Positions 31,307 to 39,587 are shown, counted from the first letter of the stretch. The stretch is 57,398 nt of DNA from Ramlibacter sp. (GCA_028292245.1 JAQGMS010000225.1:1-57398), one strand, 5' to 3'. Notes: generated from the letters alone by a model not told the origin. A program made the numbers and translations.

Positions 31307-33010
31307 TCACTGCGGCTGCGTCTTGCGAAACAAGGTTCGGCTCACGCGTTGGGCGCTGTCGTACCGGTACTCGATCGAATCGACCATGCGCCGTATGAGG
31401 TGCAGGCCGAGTCCCCCCGCCGTGCGTTCTTCGGCCGGCCGGCCGACATCCGCGTCGGGAGCGAGCGTCGGGTCGAACCGGTCCACGTCGCAGTCCACCA
31501 GTTCGACTTCGATCCCACTATCGATCCGCACCAGGGACACGGTGACGGAAGCGACGCTCATGATGCTGTATTTCACCATGTTGGTAAAGAGCTCTTCGAT
31601 CACGAAATCGACCGTGGAGAGCAATTCCGGGGGTAGGCCGCTTTCGCCCGCAAAGGCGGCGGTGAACTCGAAAATCTCCTTCAGCGCGTCGATCCGCCGC
31701 TCGAAATCGCGGCGCCGGGCCGCCCCAGCCAGGCGCTTCACGATGACCACGGTGATGTCGTCCTCCTGTGGCGCGGCCCCGGCGTGCGCCGCCACGGCCT
31801 CCAGGATGCGGGCGGCCAGGCGCTCCGCGGATTCGCCCGGATGCGCCGCGACGAGCTCGCCGACGCGCCCCTTGCCGAACTGCTCGCCCGCGGCGTCGTG
31901 GTATTCGTAAACGCCGTCGGAGATCACCGCCAGGATGTCGCCGGGCTCCATGGCCTGCACGACGTGGGGCCGAAGCTGCTGCAGCGGCATGGCCGCCAGC
32001 GGGAAACTGGTCGGATCGAGCCACTCGCACCCGCCATTGGCGCGATACAGCAACAGCGGCGCCTGGCCGGCGCTGTGGAACGCCAGGCTGTGCGCCCGCC
32101 AGTCCAGCAGGCCGATGAAGGCGGTGATGAAACGGTTGTCCGGCAGCGTTTGCGCCAGTTGGTTGTTCACCTGCAATGTGGCCGTGTCCAGGTCGGCGCC
32201 CATGCGCAGGGCCATCCGCAGCATCGCGTGCATCTGGGTGACGTCGAGGGCCGGCGCGATGCCGTGGCCTGTGGCGTCGGCCAGGAGGATCAGCAGCCCC
32301 CGGTCGACCAGGGCCAGGTCGAATGTGTCGCCGCCGGTGAGGTCGGCGGGGCGGAAGCAGCCGAAAACGTCGTAACCCTCGACGGCCGGCATGGCCGCGG
32401 GCAAAGTGCTCATCTGGACCGAACGCGCCAGTTCCAGTTCGCGCTGGAGCTTCTGGCCCTGGACCATCGCTTCCATCATCTGGACCCGGGACAGGGCCAT
32501 CGCGCATTGGGCGCCCAGCGCCTGGGCCAGCGCGACATCCTGCTCTCGAAATACGCCGCCGTGCCGGTTCAGCAGTTGCATCGCGCCCACCAGGGCGCCC
32601 TCGTGATCGACCAGGGGCACCGTGAGGCTGCACCGGGTATGGAAGCCCGTGCGGCGATCCATGGCCGGGTCGAAGCGAGGGTCCGCGTAGCAGTCCGGCA
32701 CGTTGATCGGCACGCGATCCCGCACGCAGGCGCCCAGAAGCCCCGTTCCCACGGGCACACGCACATGGTCCAGCTCGTTCGCAACCTTCAGCACGAGTTC
32801 GTGTGCGGGACGGTCGTACAGCCAGACGGAGCTGCGTTCAGCATGCAGCACGCGGCGCGCGGCGGCGCTGACTTCTGCGAGCAAGGTGGAAAGATCGAAC
32901 GGCGCGGCGAGGGCACGCGTGACCGAAAGGATGTCCTCGATGTCCTGCCGCGTCAGGTCTTCGAACTGAGCATTCCTCAAGGCTTCTCCCCTCTCTTCCT
33001 GGATCGGCAT
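31307..33010 (-). CDS. GAF - SpoIIE (PP2C) phosphatase - RsbW-like kinase fusion protein
   Basis: A 567-residue cytoplasmic regulator. A GAF sensor covers about residues 30-180 (FDLSTLLAEVSAAARRVLHA, RCSLTVPLVDHEGALVGAMQ). The SpoIIE/PP2C domain covers about 200-420, with metal-binding Asp in GGDTFDLALVDRG and LLADATGHGIAPAL and DDITVVIVKR. The last 130 residues are an HATPase domain with N-box IEELFTNMVKY and G-box GGLGLHLIRRMVDS. Phosphatase and anti-sigma kinase in one chain is the HsbR-like arrangement known in gamma-proteobacteria. It starts the unit with STAS, ECF sigma and the repeat anti-sigma. The initiating signal would be sensed by GAF, whose ligand is unknown. Confidence 0.92.
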   Translation of the reverse strand: MPIQEERGEALRNAQFEDLTRQDIEDILSVTRALAAPFDLSTLLAEVSAAARRVLHAERSSVWLYDRPAHELVLKVANELDHVRVPVGTGLLGACVRDRVPINVPDCYADPRFDPAMDRRTGFHTRCSLTVPLVDHEGALVGAMQLLNRHGGVFREQDVALAQALGAQCAMALSRVQMMEAMVQGQKLQRELELARSVQMSTLPAAMPAVEGYDVFGCFRPADLTGGDTFDLALVDRGLLILLADATGHGIAPALDVTQMHAMLRMALRMGADLDTATLQVNNQLAQTLPDNRFITAFIGLLDWRAHSLAFHSAGQAPLLLYRANGGCEWLDPTSFPLAAMPLQQLRPHVVQAMEPGDILAVISDGVYEYHDAAGEQFGKGRVGELVAAHPGESAERLAARILEAVAAHAGAAPQEDDITVVIVKRLAGAARRRDFERRIDALKEIFEFTAAFAGESGLPPELLSTVDFVIEELFTNMVKYSIMSVASVTVSLVRIDSGIEVELVDCDVDRFDPTLAPDADVGRPAEERTAGGLGLHLIRRMVDSIEYRYDSAQRVSRTLFRKTQPQ

Positions 33011-33016
33011 TCTGTT

Positions 33017-33943
33017 CTAGCCTCTGGAGGATGGTTCGAGCGGCACGGCGGGGAAGTGGAGCTGCTGCCGGCTGGCAAAACTGCGGTGCTCACCGGTGAA
33101 GGGGTCGCGAAACGCGATGCTTTCCGCCAGCAGCCGCAGTGGGTTGTCGATCTTGTCGCCGCCCTGCGGCAGCAATCTCGGATAGATGCGGTCGCCCAGG
33201 ATGGGCAGCCCCAGGGCCGCCATGTGCACCCGCAACTGATGCCGCCTTCCGCTCAAGGGGCGAAGGCGGTAGCGCGCCTGGGCACCGCGCGTTTCCAGCA
33301 ATTCGATCTCGGTCCGCGAGTTGGGCTCTCGGGACGCATCGGCAGGCGCCTCACGCATCTGCATGAATTGGTCGCTGGTCACCAGAGTGCTGGCGCGGGT
33401 CAGGGGGAACCGCAGCGATGCATCGCAGGGCGCGATGGCCTGGTACGTCTTGGCGACTTCGCGGCGGACAAAGAGGGCGTGATAGCCCGCGCAGGTCGCC
33501 GGCTGCTTGGCGAACAGCACGACGCCCGCGGTCTCGCGGTCGATTCGATGCAAGGGCGTCAGCGCATCGACACCCAGCTTGCGGCGCAACCGGACCAGCA
33601 ATGTCTCCTGCAAATAGTTGCCCGACGGCGTGACGGGCAGGAAGTGCGGCTTGTCGGCCACCACCAGCAGCTCGTCCTCGAACAGCACGCAAGCCTGTGC
33701 CGCATTGGGCGCCTCATTCGCAACAGTGCGGTAGTAGTACAGCCTGCCATGCGGAACGTAAGGCTGCTCCGGAGCGACACGACGGCCCTCGCTGTCGACG
33801 ACATCGCCGGCCGCCATGCGCGCGCACCACTCGGCCGCGCAGATCGCCGCGAACCGTTCCACCAGGAAGTCGAGCATGCAGGCCCACCCGCCTGCGGGCA
33901 GCGCCACCCGGCTCGGACCGACACCGTCGCGAACGGGCAGCAT
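33017..33943 (-). CDS. RluA family pseudouridine synthase
   Basis: A 308-residue RNA pseudouridine synthase. The catalytic Asp lies in the family motif LHRIDRETAGVVLFAK; other motifs are VADKPHFLPVTPSGNY and RTEIELLETRGAQARYRLRPLSGRRHQLRVHMAALGLP, split here as RYRLRPLSGRRHQLRVH and LGLPILGDRIYP. An N-terminal extension with an S4-like part (FLVERFAAICAAEWCARMAAGDVV) precedes the catalytic domain. It begins three bases after the TrhO stop, so both are in one transcript; both modify RNA. The rRNA or tRNA target is not predictable. Confidence 0.92.
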   Translation of the reverse strand: MLPVRDGVGPSRVALPAGGWACMLDFLVERFAAICAAEWCARMAAGDVVDSEGRRVAPEQPYVPHGRLYYYRTVANEAPNAAQACVLFEDELLVVADKPHFLPVTPSGNYLQETLLVRLRRKLGVDALTPLHRIDRETAGVVLFAKQPATCAGYHALFVRREVAKTYQAIAPCDASLRFPLTRASTLVTSDQFMQMREAPADASREPNSRTEIELLETRGAQARYRLRPLSGRRHQLRVHMAALGLPILGDRIYPRLLPQGGDKIDNPLRLLAESIAFRDPFTGEHRSFASRQQLHFPAVPLEPSSRG

Positions 33944-33946
33944 GTC

Positions 33947-34786
33947 TTAAGCCTGCTCCAGCCGCTGGCCCCGCGCCAGCCGCCAGGCACCGTCCGCTTC
34001 CGCACGGTACACGTCTTCCAGCGTGCTGGCGGTTTCCTGCAAGCGGGTGTCCAGCGCCACGCGGTTGTCGAACACGAAGCACTCGCCGCGCCAGTCCAGA
34101 TCCGCATCGGGCATCTGCTGAAAGTAGTTGAGGATGCCGCCTTCGAGCTGGTAGACGGGCAGGCCCATGCCAAGCATCCATGCGCTGGTTTTTTCGCAGC
34201 GTATGCCGCCCGTGCAATACATCGCGACGCGCTTGCCCTGGGCCCTCCACTCGTCGACGTGCGCGCGCACGTAGGCCGGAAAGTCGCGGAAGTTGGTCAC
34301 CCCCGGGTCCACGGCGCCTTCGAAATGGCCGAGCCGGTATTCGAAGCTGTTGCGGTTGTCCAGCAGCACGAGCTGGGGGTCCTTGATCAGTTCGCGCCAA
34401 TCCTGCGGGCTGACGTTGATGCCGGTGCGCTGGGCGTCCACCCCGTCGATGCCAAGGGGCACGATCTCTTTCTTGACGTGCACCTTCATCTTGCCGAAAG
34501 GGCGCGTGGCGCACGCACTGCGCTTGAAGGCCATGCCCTTGAAGGCGTCCGCAAGGGCCGGATCGTTCAGGAGGGCCGCTTCGATGCGGTCCACGGCTTC
34601 CAGTGTGCCGGCCAGCATGCCGTTGATGCCTTCCCCGGCCACCAGGATGCTGCCGGTGAGCCCGTCGACTTGCTGCGAGACCAGTTCGCGCAAGCGGGCA
34701 GCCACTTCCTCGGGCTGCGCCAGACGCGTGAATTTGTAGAACGCGGTGTGGAGCAGGGCGGGGAGCGGAAGGCCGGACGAGGTCAT
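33947..34786 (-). CDS. trhO: tRNA uridine 5-hydroxylase (rhodanese-like TrhO/YceA family)
   Basis: A 279-residue TrhO/UPF0176 protein. The N-terminal acylphosphatase-like domain carries GSILVAGEGINGMLAG; the rhodanese domain has the active-site loop MYCTGGIRCEKTSAWM and the LLDNRNSFEYRLGHFEGA segment. In E. coli TrhO makes 5-hydroxyuridine at the wobble position with oxygen. The ATG at 34786 (MTSSGLP) is preferred over in-frame starts up to 34978, which run through an antisense remnant. The C-terminal ALDTRLQET segment is shorter than in some members, lacking the Cys-rich zinc part. Confidence 0.9.
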   Translation of the reverse strand: MTSSGLPLPALLHTAFYKFTRLAQPEEVAARLRELVSQQVDGLTGSILVAGEGINGMLAGTLEAVDRIEAALLNDPALADAFKGMAFKRSACATRPFGKMKVHVKKEIVPLGIDGVDAQRTGINVSPQDWRELIKDPQLVLLDNRNSFEYRLGHFEGAVDPGVTNFRDFPAYVRAHVDEWRAQGKRVAMYCTGGIRCEKTSAWMLGMGLPVYQLEGGILNYFQQMPDADLDWRGECFVFDNRVALDTRLQETASTLEDVYRAEADGAWRLARGQRLEQA

Positions 34787-34847
34787 GGGGCCGATTTTCT
34801 CATGGCCGAAGACGCCGATCGCGCAACGCGTCGCGCAAGAGCGCGGC

Positions 34848-34961
34848 CGCTTGCTCGCGACGCTCGACACCCATGCGCAGCTGTTCCGTGATGTTGAAGA
34901 GTTGCGCTGGCAGGGGCCGACGCCTGCGTTCTTGAATGCGCAAGCAAAGGCCAGCGGCTGA
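34848..34961 (+). pseudogene. C-terminal remnant of a 5'-3' exonuclease-like gene
   Basis: The reading LDTHAQLFRDVEELRWQGPT followed by PAFLNAQAKASG matches the C-terminus of the exonuclease at 40650-41492 (LRTDAKLFRDVDELRWQGPT...LKAQAKRQ), about 70 percent identical over 22 residues. No start, no nuclease core and no ribosome site accompany it; upstream in-frame sequence is unlike the enzyme and overlaps the trhO start region. I take it as the tail of a deleted paralogue. Confidence 0.55.
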
Positions 34962-35025
34962 GCTCCTGCGCGGTGCACGTTGCCGTATCCTGCGTGTTCA
35001 ACCTCTCCTCCAAGAAAGGCCCACC

Positions 35026-35274
35026 ATGCAAGAAAAATCCGCCGACCCGCATCCGCTCAGCGACCTTGCGTACGACTGGATCACGCTCATGCAAAACAAG
35101 GCACAGGCGCTGCTTGCCTATGACCAGTACATCAAGGACGCCGAGGCGGCGAAGTCCCCTGAATGTGCGGCGTTCTTTCGCAAGGTGCACGACGCGGACA
35201 AGGCCCAGCTGGCCGAGGCCAAGCAGCACTTGGTCGCGGTGCTGCAAGGAAAGATGGGATCGCCTTCGAAATGA
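35026..35274 (+). CDS. Small helical conserved hypothetical protein
   Basis: An 82-residue, mostly helical, acidic/basic mixed protein (DLAYDWITLMQNKAQALLAY, then ECAAFFRKVHDADKAQLAEAKQHLVAV). The spacing of Glu/Asp/His in two helices recalls ferritin-like or DUF-type four-helix halves, but no clear metal motif is seen. The ATG at 35026 follows an AAGAAAGG site. It is upstream of the HTH gene and ends just before its operator-like palindrome. Function unknown. Confidence 0.62.
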   Translation: MQEKSADPHPLSDLAYDWITLMQNKAQALLAYDQYIKDAEAAKSPECAAFFRKVHDADKAQLAEAKQHLVAVLQGKMGSPSK

Positions 35275-35276
35275 CT

Positions 35277-35289
35277 CGTTCTTAGAACG
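35277..35289. promoter_or_regulatory. Operator-like palindrome upstream of the HipB-like gene
   Basis: CGTTCT-T-AGAACG, a perfect 6-bp inverted repeat around one base, 15 bases before the GTG start at 35305; a GACAAT -10-like element follows at 35292-35297. Position fits autorepression by the HTH protein. Confidence 0.4.
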
Positions 35290-35304
35290 GGCGACAATCC
35301 GGGC

Positions 35305-35574
35305 GTGGCCCAAGGCAAGCGCATCTCCGCGGAAATTGGTGGCGACGCCCTCCAGGCAATCAAGGACATGGGCGCCGCCGCCAAGGTAGCTCGCACGCGT
35401 GCCGGCGAAGGGCAGGCTGTTGCGGCCGCTCGTCTGGGTGTGCATGTGCAGACGATCGCGCGGATCGAATCGGGTGAACCCGGTGTGGCGATCGGGCACG
35501 TGCTCGGGATGCTTGCTCTGTACGGTGTCAGTGCCAAGTTGCAGAAGGCCGGCGACGAACAGCCTGCAGCTTGA
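35305..35574 (+). CDS. XRE/HipB-like helix-turn-helix protein (no toxin partner)
   Basis: An 89-residue protein with a central XRE-type HTH (QAVAAARLGVHVQTIARIES, then GEPGVAIGHVLGMLALYG), the pattern of HipB antitoxins and their relatives. The start is a GTG at 35305. HipB proteins are normally followed within a few bases by hipA kinase genes; here the next gene is a short unrelated one on the opposite strand, so it is an orphan regulator or antitoxin remnant. The palindrome 15 bases upstream could be its operator. Confidence 0.75.
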   Translation: MAQGKRISAEIGGDALQAIKDMGAAAKVARTRAGEGQAVAAARLGVHVQTIARIESGEPGVAIGHVLGMLALYGVSAKLQKAGDEQPAA

Positions 35575-35591
35575 AACTGCACTGTCTCGTT

Positions 35592-35852
35592 TCAGGGCGA
35601 ACGATGCAGCCTGGGGGCGGAGAGCGCCTGCAGGCTTTCGGTGATGGCGACATCGACGTCCTTCCATCGACCTGCCAGTCGCGCAGCCGTGAGCGCTTTC
35701 TCCAGCGCCCGCAGATCGCGCACGCTGGGCGCCACCTTGATCTGGGCGATCGCCGCCGCCGGGTTGCCGGCGCGCAGGAGCGCCATGACCTTGTCAGGCC
35801 AGCGAGCGGGGGACGCCAAGATGAGCTTCCATGAATGCGGTGAAACACCCAT
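35592..35852 (-). CDS. Small hypothetical protein
   Basis: An 86-residue basic, helical protein (WKLILASPARWPDKVMALLR, AIAQIKVAPSVRDLRALEKA). Third codon positions are strongly G/C and amino acid use is normal, unlike the other readings here, so I believe it is coding. No domain, signal peptide or membrane segment is recognised. It is convergent with the HTH gene and divergent from the TMEM175-like gene. Confidence 0.55.
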   Translation of the reverse strand: MGVSPHSWKLILASPARWPDKVMALLRAGNPAAAIAQIKVAPSVRDLRALEKALTAARLAGRWKDVDVAITESLQALSAPRLHRSP

Positions 35853-35921
35853 TGTGCAAGAGAAGATGGAACGGGATCAGCGACCGCCGCTTACACTGCG
35901 CCCACTGACCAGGAGCGGCTC

Positions 35922-36533
35922 ATGGACGAACGACAAAGTCCCCCGGGGAGCATCGGCAAACAGCGCATCGAAGCGTTGAGCGACGGCATCTACGCCATTG
36001 CGCTGACGCTGCTCGTGCTCGAACTGAAGCTGCCGTCCCTCGGCCACGCGGCGACCAACGCCGACCTGCTCGACGCCCTGCGCGAGCTGCTGCCCAAGAT
36101 GCTGACCTGGTTCCTGAGCTTTTGGGTGATGGCCGTGCTGTGGCTGTCGCAGGTGCGCGTGTACCACCTCGTCCATTCGCTGACCAATACGATGGTGCGG
36201 TTGGAGCTGATCCAGCTCGCGTGCGTGAGCCTGATGCCGTTCTCGACGGCACTGATCGGCGAGCACGGCAGCTTGCCGGCGGCAGCGGTCATCTACGCCG
36301 CGAACATGCTGGCCGTCACGGTGGTGGGCGCCCTGCGCACGCGCGAACTGCTGCACGAACAGGGAGTGCACGTGGACGCGAGCAATCCGTCGGCGTTGCG
36401 CACGTTGAGGTTGCGGGCCTATGCACTACCCGGATGCGCGGCCGCGGCTGTGGCGCTCGGATTCTTCTTCCCCGGCTGGAACATGCTCGCCATGCTGCCG
36501 ATGGTGTTCATCCGGGGCGTTGGCCGCGGCTGA
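35922..36533 (+). CDS. TMEM175/DUF1211 family membrane protein
   Basis: A 203-residue membrane protein with the TMEM175 filter motif near the N-terminus: RIEALSDGIYAIALTLLVLE corresponds to (R/F)xxxFSDxxxAIxxT, with Leu-Ser-Asp and a Thr at the right spacing. Bacterial members are single six-helix subunits that form tetrameric potassium channels. About six hydrophobic segments are visible. The ATG begins MDERQSPPG, 69 bases from the divergent small gene. Channel activity is inferred from the family. Confidence 0.88.
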   Translation: MDERQSPPGSIGKQRIEALSDGIYAIALTLLVLELKLPSLGHAATNADLLDALRELLPKMLTWFLSFWVMAVLWLSQVRVYHLVHSLTNTMVRLELIQLACVSLMPFSTALIGEHGSLPAAAVIYAANMLAVTVVGALRTRELLHEQGVHVDASNPSALRTLRLRAYALPGCAAAAVALGFFFPGWNMLAMLPMVFIRGVGRG

Positions 36534-36653
36534 ATTCAACATCTCCGATCGCCTGCAGACGCCCGCAGAGAGGGAAAACCCCGTGCCAGGTGACAGGCGT
36601 TTGACAGGTGCCGGCCCAACAATGGGCTCACCGGCCCAGCCCGAGGAGACAAC

Positions 36654-38720
36654 ATGAAGTTCCACCAGCGCATCGCGCTTCCTTGCCTTGCCATCGCCCT
36701 CGCGGCGGCGGCGACCGCAGCCCAGGCCCGCGTGGCCCGTATCACGATCGACAAGGTCGACGCGCTCTCGGACGGCAGCGGCTACGAGGTCCTTCGCGGA
36801 CGCGCGTTCGGCACGCTGGACCCGGCTGCGGCGGGCAACGCCCTCATCACCGACATCGAGTTCGCGCCGCGCAACGCGCAAGGGCAGGTGGAGTATGTCA
36901 CCACGTTCTCGCTGCACAAGCCAGTGGACATGGCCAAGGCGAGCGGCGTGCTGTGGTACGAACTCGTGAACCGCGCCGGGCCGCTGCGCACTTTCGACAG
37001 CATGGCGTCTTCGGGGCACGTGACGCTGATGAACGGCTGGCAGGGCGACATCGCCCCTACGGCTGCCAACTACACGGTGCAAGTTCCTGTCGCGCGCAAC
37101 GCGGACGGCTCGCCGATCACGGGCATGGTGCTCGCGCGGCTGGCCGACGTGCCCGCAGGCTCCGCCTCGCGCCCGCTTGCGATGCTGGCCAACGCGATTC
37201 CGTACGACGCGGCATCGCTCGACACGAGCCAGGCGCGCCTCGTCACCAAGCGATCTGAGAAGCGCAGCGGCGAGAGTGCGGGCATCGAGGTCGTGCCCGC
37301 ATCGGACTGGGCCTTCGCGGATTGCGGCAGCACGCCGTTCCCGGGCAAGCCGCACCCGCGCATGATCTGCCTGAGAAACGGCTTCGACCCCAAGCTGCTG
37401 TACGAGGTGGCCTACCGCGCGAAGGACCCGCTGGTCCTGGGCATCGGCCTCGCGGCCATCCGCGACTTGGCGTCTTTCTTCCGCTACGAAGCGCGCGACA
37501 GCGCGGGCACGGCCAACCCGGTGGCCGGCGCGATGAAGTGGGCGTTGGGGCACGGCACATCGCAATCCGGCAATGCGCTCAAGACTTTCCTGCTGCAAGG
37601 CTTCAACCAGGACGAGGCCGGCCGCATCGTGTTCGATGGCGCCAATCCGCATATCGCGGGGCGGCTCACCGCGGTGAATGTGCGCTTCGGCTTGCCCAGC
37701 GGCTCCGGCACGCTGTACGAGCCCGGCGGCGAGGGCGTGCTGTGGTGGACGCCGTACCGCGACGCGGCACGCGGCCGCACAATGGCGAGCCTGCTCGACC
37801 GCTGCCGCGCATCGAAGACCTGCCCGAAGATATTCGAGACCTTCGGCTCCACCGAGTTCAACGCGCGCCTGATGACGGTGGCGCTCACCGGGACGGACGG
37901 CAAGGCGGACCTGCCGTTGCCGGCCGATGTTCGGCGCTACTACTTCCCGGGCACCACGCATGGCGGCGATGACATCGGCGGTTTCGACCATGCGTCGGGC
38001 GCGCTGGCCGCCTGCGTGTTGGCACGCAACCCGGTGCCTGAGAAGGAGCAGATGGCCGCACTCGCGCACGCGCTGGTGCAGTGGGTGACGCGCGGCGTGG
38101 AGCCACCGCCCAGCAGCTATCCGCGCCTTGCGGACCACCAGCTTGCGGCGAACAATGCCCGCGCGATGGGATGGCCCGCGATCGCGAATGCCCCCGGCCC
38201 GGACGGCATGGCAGTCGGCCTGATGCAATACGACTACGGCGCGGACCTCAACGCCAACGAGTTCAGGGGCGTGCTCTCGCAATGGCCCCCGGCGATCCGG
38301 CAGACGATTCCTTCCCTGATGCCCAAGCTCGATGCCGACGGCAACGAAACCGCCGGCCTGCCCGCCGTGCAGCACCAGGCGCCACTGGGCACCTACACCG
38401 GTTGGAACGTGACGAAGGCGGGCTTCTTCCAGGGCCAGCCTTGCGGGGGCGGCCTCGCGGGCGGCTACATCCCCTTCTCGAAGACGCGCGCGGAGCGAGT
38501 GGCGGCGAATGACCCGCGCCTCTCGCTGGAGGAGCGCTACGGCACGCAACAAGGCTATTTGTGTGTGGTGCGCAAGGCGGCCGACCGCGAAGTGGCGCGC
38601 CGCCTGCTTTTGCCGAACGATGCGCAGAAGTTGTTGGAACAGGCCGGTGCCGCGAGCGTGCTGCCCGCGACCGCGCCGAATCCCGAAGCCGCGGCCGTTG
38701 TCGCCAGACTGTGCGGCTGA
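36654..38720 (+). CDS. Secreted alpha/beta hydrolase domain-containing protein
   Basis: A 688-residue exported protein with a Sec signal peptide (residues 1-26, ending AQA-R). It belongs to the alpha/beta hydrolase domain family PF20091, with nucleophile motif GTSQSG (residues about 303-308) and a His in the C-terminal half (YFPGTTHGGDDIGGFDHASG). Cys pairs (WAFADCGSTPF...MICLRN; DRCRASKTC; GQPCGG...YLCVV) suggest disulphides. A good GAGGAG site precedes the ATG. The substrate is unknown; relatives include esterases and lactone or tannin-type hydrolases. It stands alone between TMEM175 and a scar of two pseudogenes. Confidence 0.85.
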   Translation: MKFHQRIALPCLAIALAAAATAAQARVARITIDKVDALSDGSGYEVLRGRAFGTLDPAAAGNALITDIEFAPRNAQGQVEYVTTFSLHKPVDMAKASGVLWYELVNRAGPLRTFDSMASSGHVTLMNGWQGDIAPTAANYTVQVPVARNADGSPITGMVLARLADVPAGSASRPLAMLANAIPYDAASLDTSQARLVTKRSEKRSGESAGIEVVPASDWAFADCGSTPFPGKPHPRMICLRNGFDPKLLYEVAYRAKDPLVLGIGLAAIRDLASFFRYEARDSAGTANPVAGAMKWALGHGTSQSGNALKTFLLQGFNQDEAGRIVFDGANPHIAGRLTAVNVRFGLPSGSGTLYEPGGEGVLWWTPYRDAARGRTMASLLDRCRASKTCPKIFETFGSTEFNARLMTVALTGTDGKADLPLPADVRRYYFPGTTHGGDDIGGFDHASGALAACVLARNPVPEKEQMAALAHALVQWVTRGVEPPPSSYPRLADHQLAANNARAMGWPAIANAPGPDGMAVGLMQYDYGADLNANEFRGVLSQWPPAIRQTIPSLMPKLDADGNETAGLPAVQHQAPLGTYTGWNVTKAGFFQGQPCGGGLAGGYIPFSKTRAERVAANDPRLSLEERYGTQQGYLCVVRKAADREVARRLLLPNDAQKLLEQAGAASVLPATAPNPEAAAVVARLCG

Positions 38721-38747
38721 GGCCTGCCCAGGCCTGGGTGCGATCGC

Positions 38748-38880
38748 TCAGGCTCCGGCCCGTGCAGGCTTTTTCTTGCGCGGCGAGGCTGCATCCAGCA
38801 GGTCGACAAAGGCCTGCGGTGCGGGGCCGAGCACGCGCGAGGTCTGCCACACGATGTGGATCGGCCGGCCATCAGCCCGA
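38748..38880 (-). pseudogene. C-terminal remnant of a LysR-type regulator
   Basis: The reading GRPIHIVWQTSRVLGPAPQA followed by FVDLLDAASPRKKKPARAGA is the typical C-terminus of a LysR effector domain (hydrophobic-V-W-x-x-x-R-x-L-x-P-x-x-Q-A-F-V-D). Upstream (rightward) the frame turns directly into sequence that codes for the GMC remnant on the other strand, so the rest of the gene is lost. Confidence 0.6.
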
Positions 38881-39086
38881 TGGGCCACCCCGTCGGCACC
38901 TGTGCAATGGGCCAGGCAGGCGATCCGCTGTCGGTCGTCGATGAGACATTTCGTGTGCACGGAATCGACAACCTGTTCGTGGCCGATGCCTCGGTGATGC
39001 CCGTCATCCCGAGTGCGAATACCAACCTGCCGACCATCATGCTTGCCGAACTCGCGGCCGAGCGCATCGGGGCTTCGAGCCATTGA
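38880..39086 (+). pseudogene. C-terminal remnant of a GMC family oxidoreductase
   Basis: The reading HPVGTCAMG...DPLSVVDETFRVHGIDNLFVADASVMPVIPSANTN, given in parts as DPLSVVDETFRVHGIDNLF and VADASVMPVIPSANTNLPT, is the flavin- and substrate-site end of glucose-methanol-choline oxidoreductases, including the catalytic HPVGT His. FAD-binding N-terminus and middle are absent: only about 70 of some 540 residues remain. It abuts the LysR remnant at about 38876. Confidence 0.8.
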
Positions 39087-39587
39087 TCACGCCAGCTCTT
39101 GCGCGGTGAGCCACAGGCGCAGGTCGAACTCGAGCTGGTGGTAGTCGGGCTCCATGTGCAGGCACAACGCATAGAACGCCTTGCCATGTTCGCGCTCCTT
39201 CAGGTGCGCCAACTCGTGAACGACGATCATGCGCAGGAAATCCGCCGGTGCTTGCTTAAACAGCGCGGCGACGCGGATCTCCCGCTTGGCCTTGAGCCGG
39301 CTGCCCTGCACGCGCGAGACAGCGCTGTGCGTGCCGAGCGCGTTGCGCACGATGTGCAGCTTTGCGTCGTAGGCCACCTTGGCCAGCGGCGGCGCGCTGC
39401 GCATATGGCTTGACTTGAGCTCGTTCACGTAGTCGTAGAGGGCGCGATCGGTACGCACCTCGTGGGCTTCAGAGTGACGCCGCGCCAACGTGTCGGCCAG
39501 CCGGCCCGCCGCGATCAGTTCGCGCACCTGCACCAGCAGCGCGGGCGGGTAGCCCCGCAGATACGGGAGCGGGAGGTCACTTGTCAT
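39087..39587 (-). CDS. YgjP-like (M48-type) metallopeptidase domain protein
   Basis: A 166-residue cytoplasmic protein with the zinc motif VVHELAHLKEREHGKAFYAL (HExxH plus a third His after six residues), as in the YgjP/DUF45 family of SprT-like putative proteases. The N-terminal half is basic and helical. Starts at 39656, 39617 and 39587 are in frame; 39587 (MTSDLPLPYLRG) gives the usual family length. It is convergent with the GMC remnant, its stop lying at the next base. Confidence 0.85.
   Translation of the reverse strand: MTSDLPLPYLRGYPPALLVQVRELIAAGRLADTLARRHSEAHEVRTDRALYDYVNELKSSHMRSAPPLAKVAYDAKLHIVRNALGTHSAVSRVQGSRLKAKREIRVAALFKQAPADFLRMIVVHELAHLKEREHGKAFYALCLHMEPDYHQLEFDLRLWLTAQELA

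Noticed and set aside
31784-34891. Plus-strand open frame of about 1035 codons across the phosphatase, RluA and TrhO genes
   Set aside because: It is antisense to three clear minus-strand genes and has shadow-type composition (His/Arg/Gln/Gly).
36426-38552. Minus-strand open frame of about 708 codons opposite the alpha/beta hydrolase gene
   Set aside because: Composition is Arg/His/Val-rich without motifs; the plus strand has a signal peptide and a nucleophile motif.
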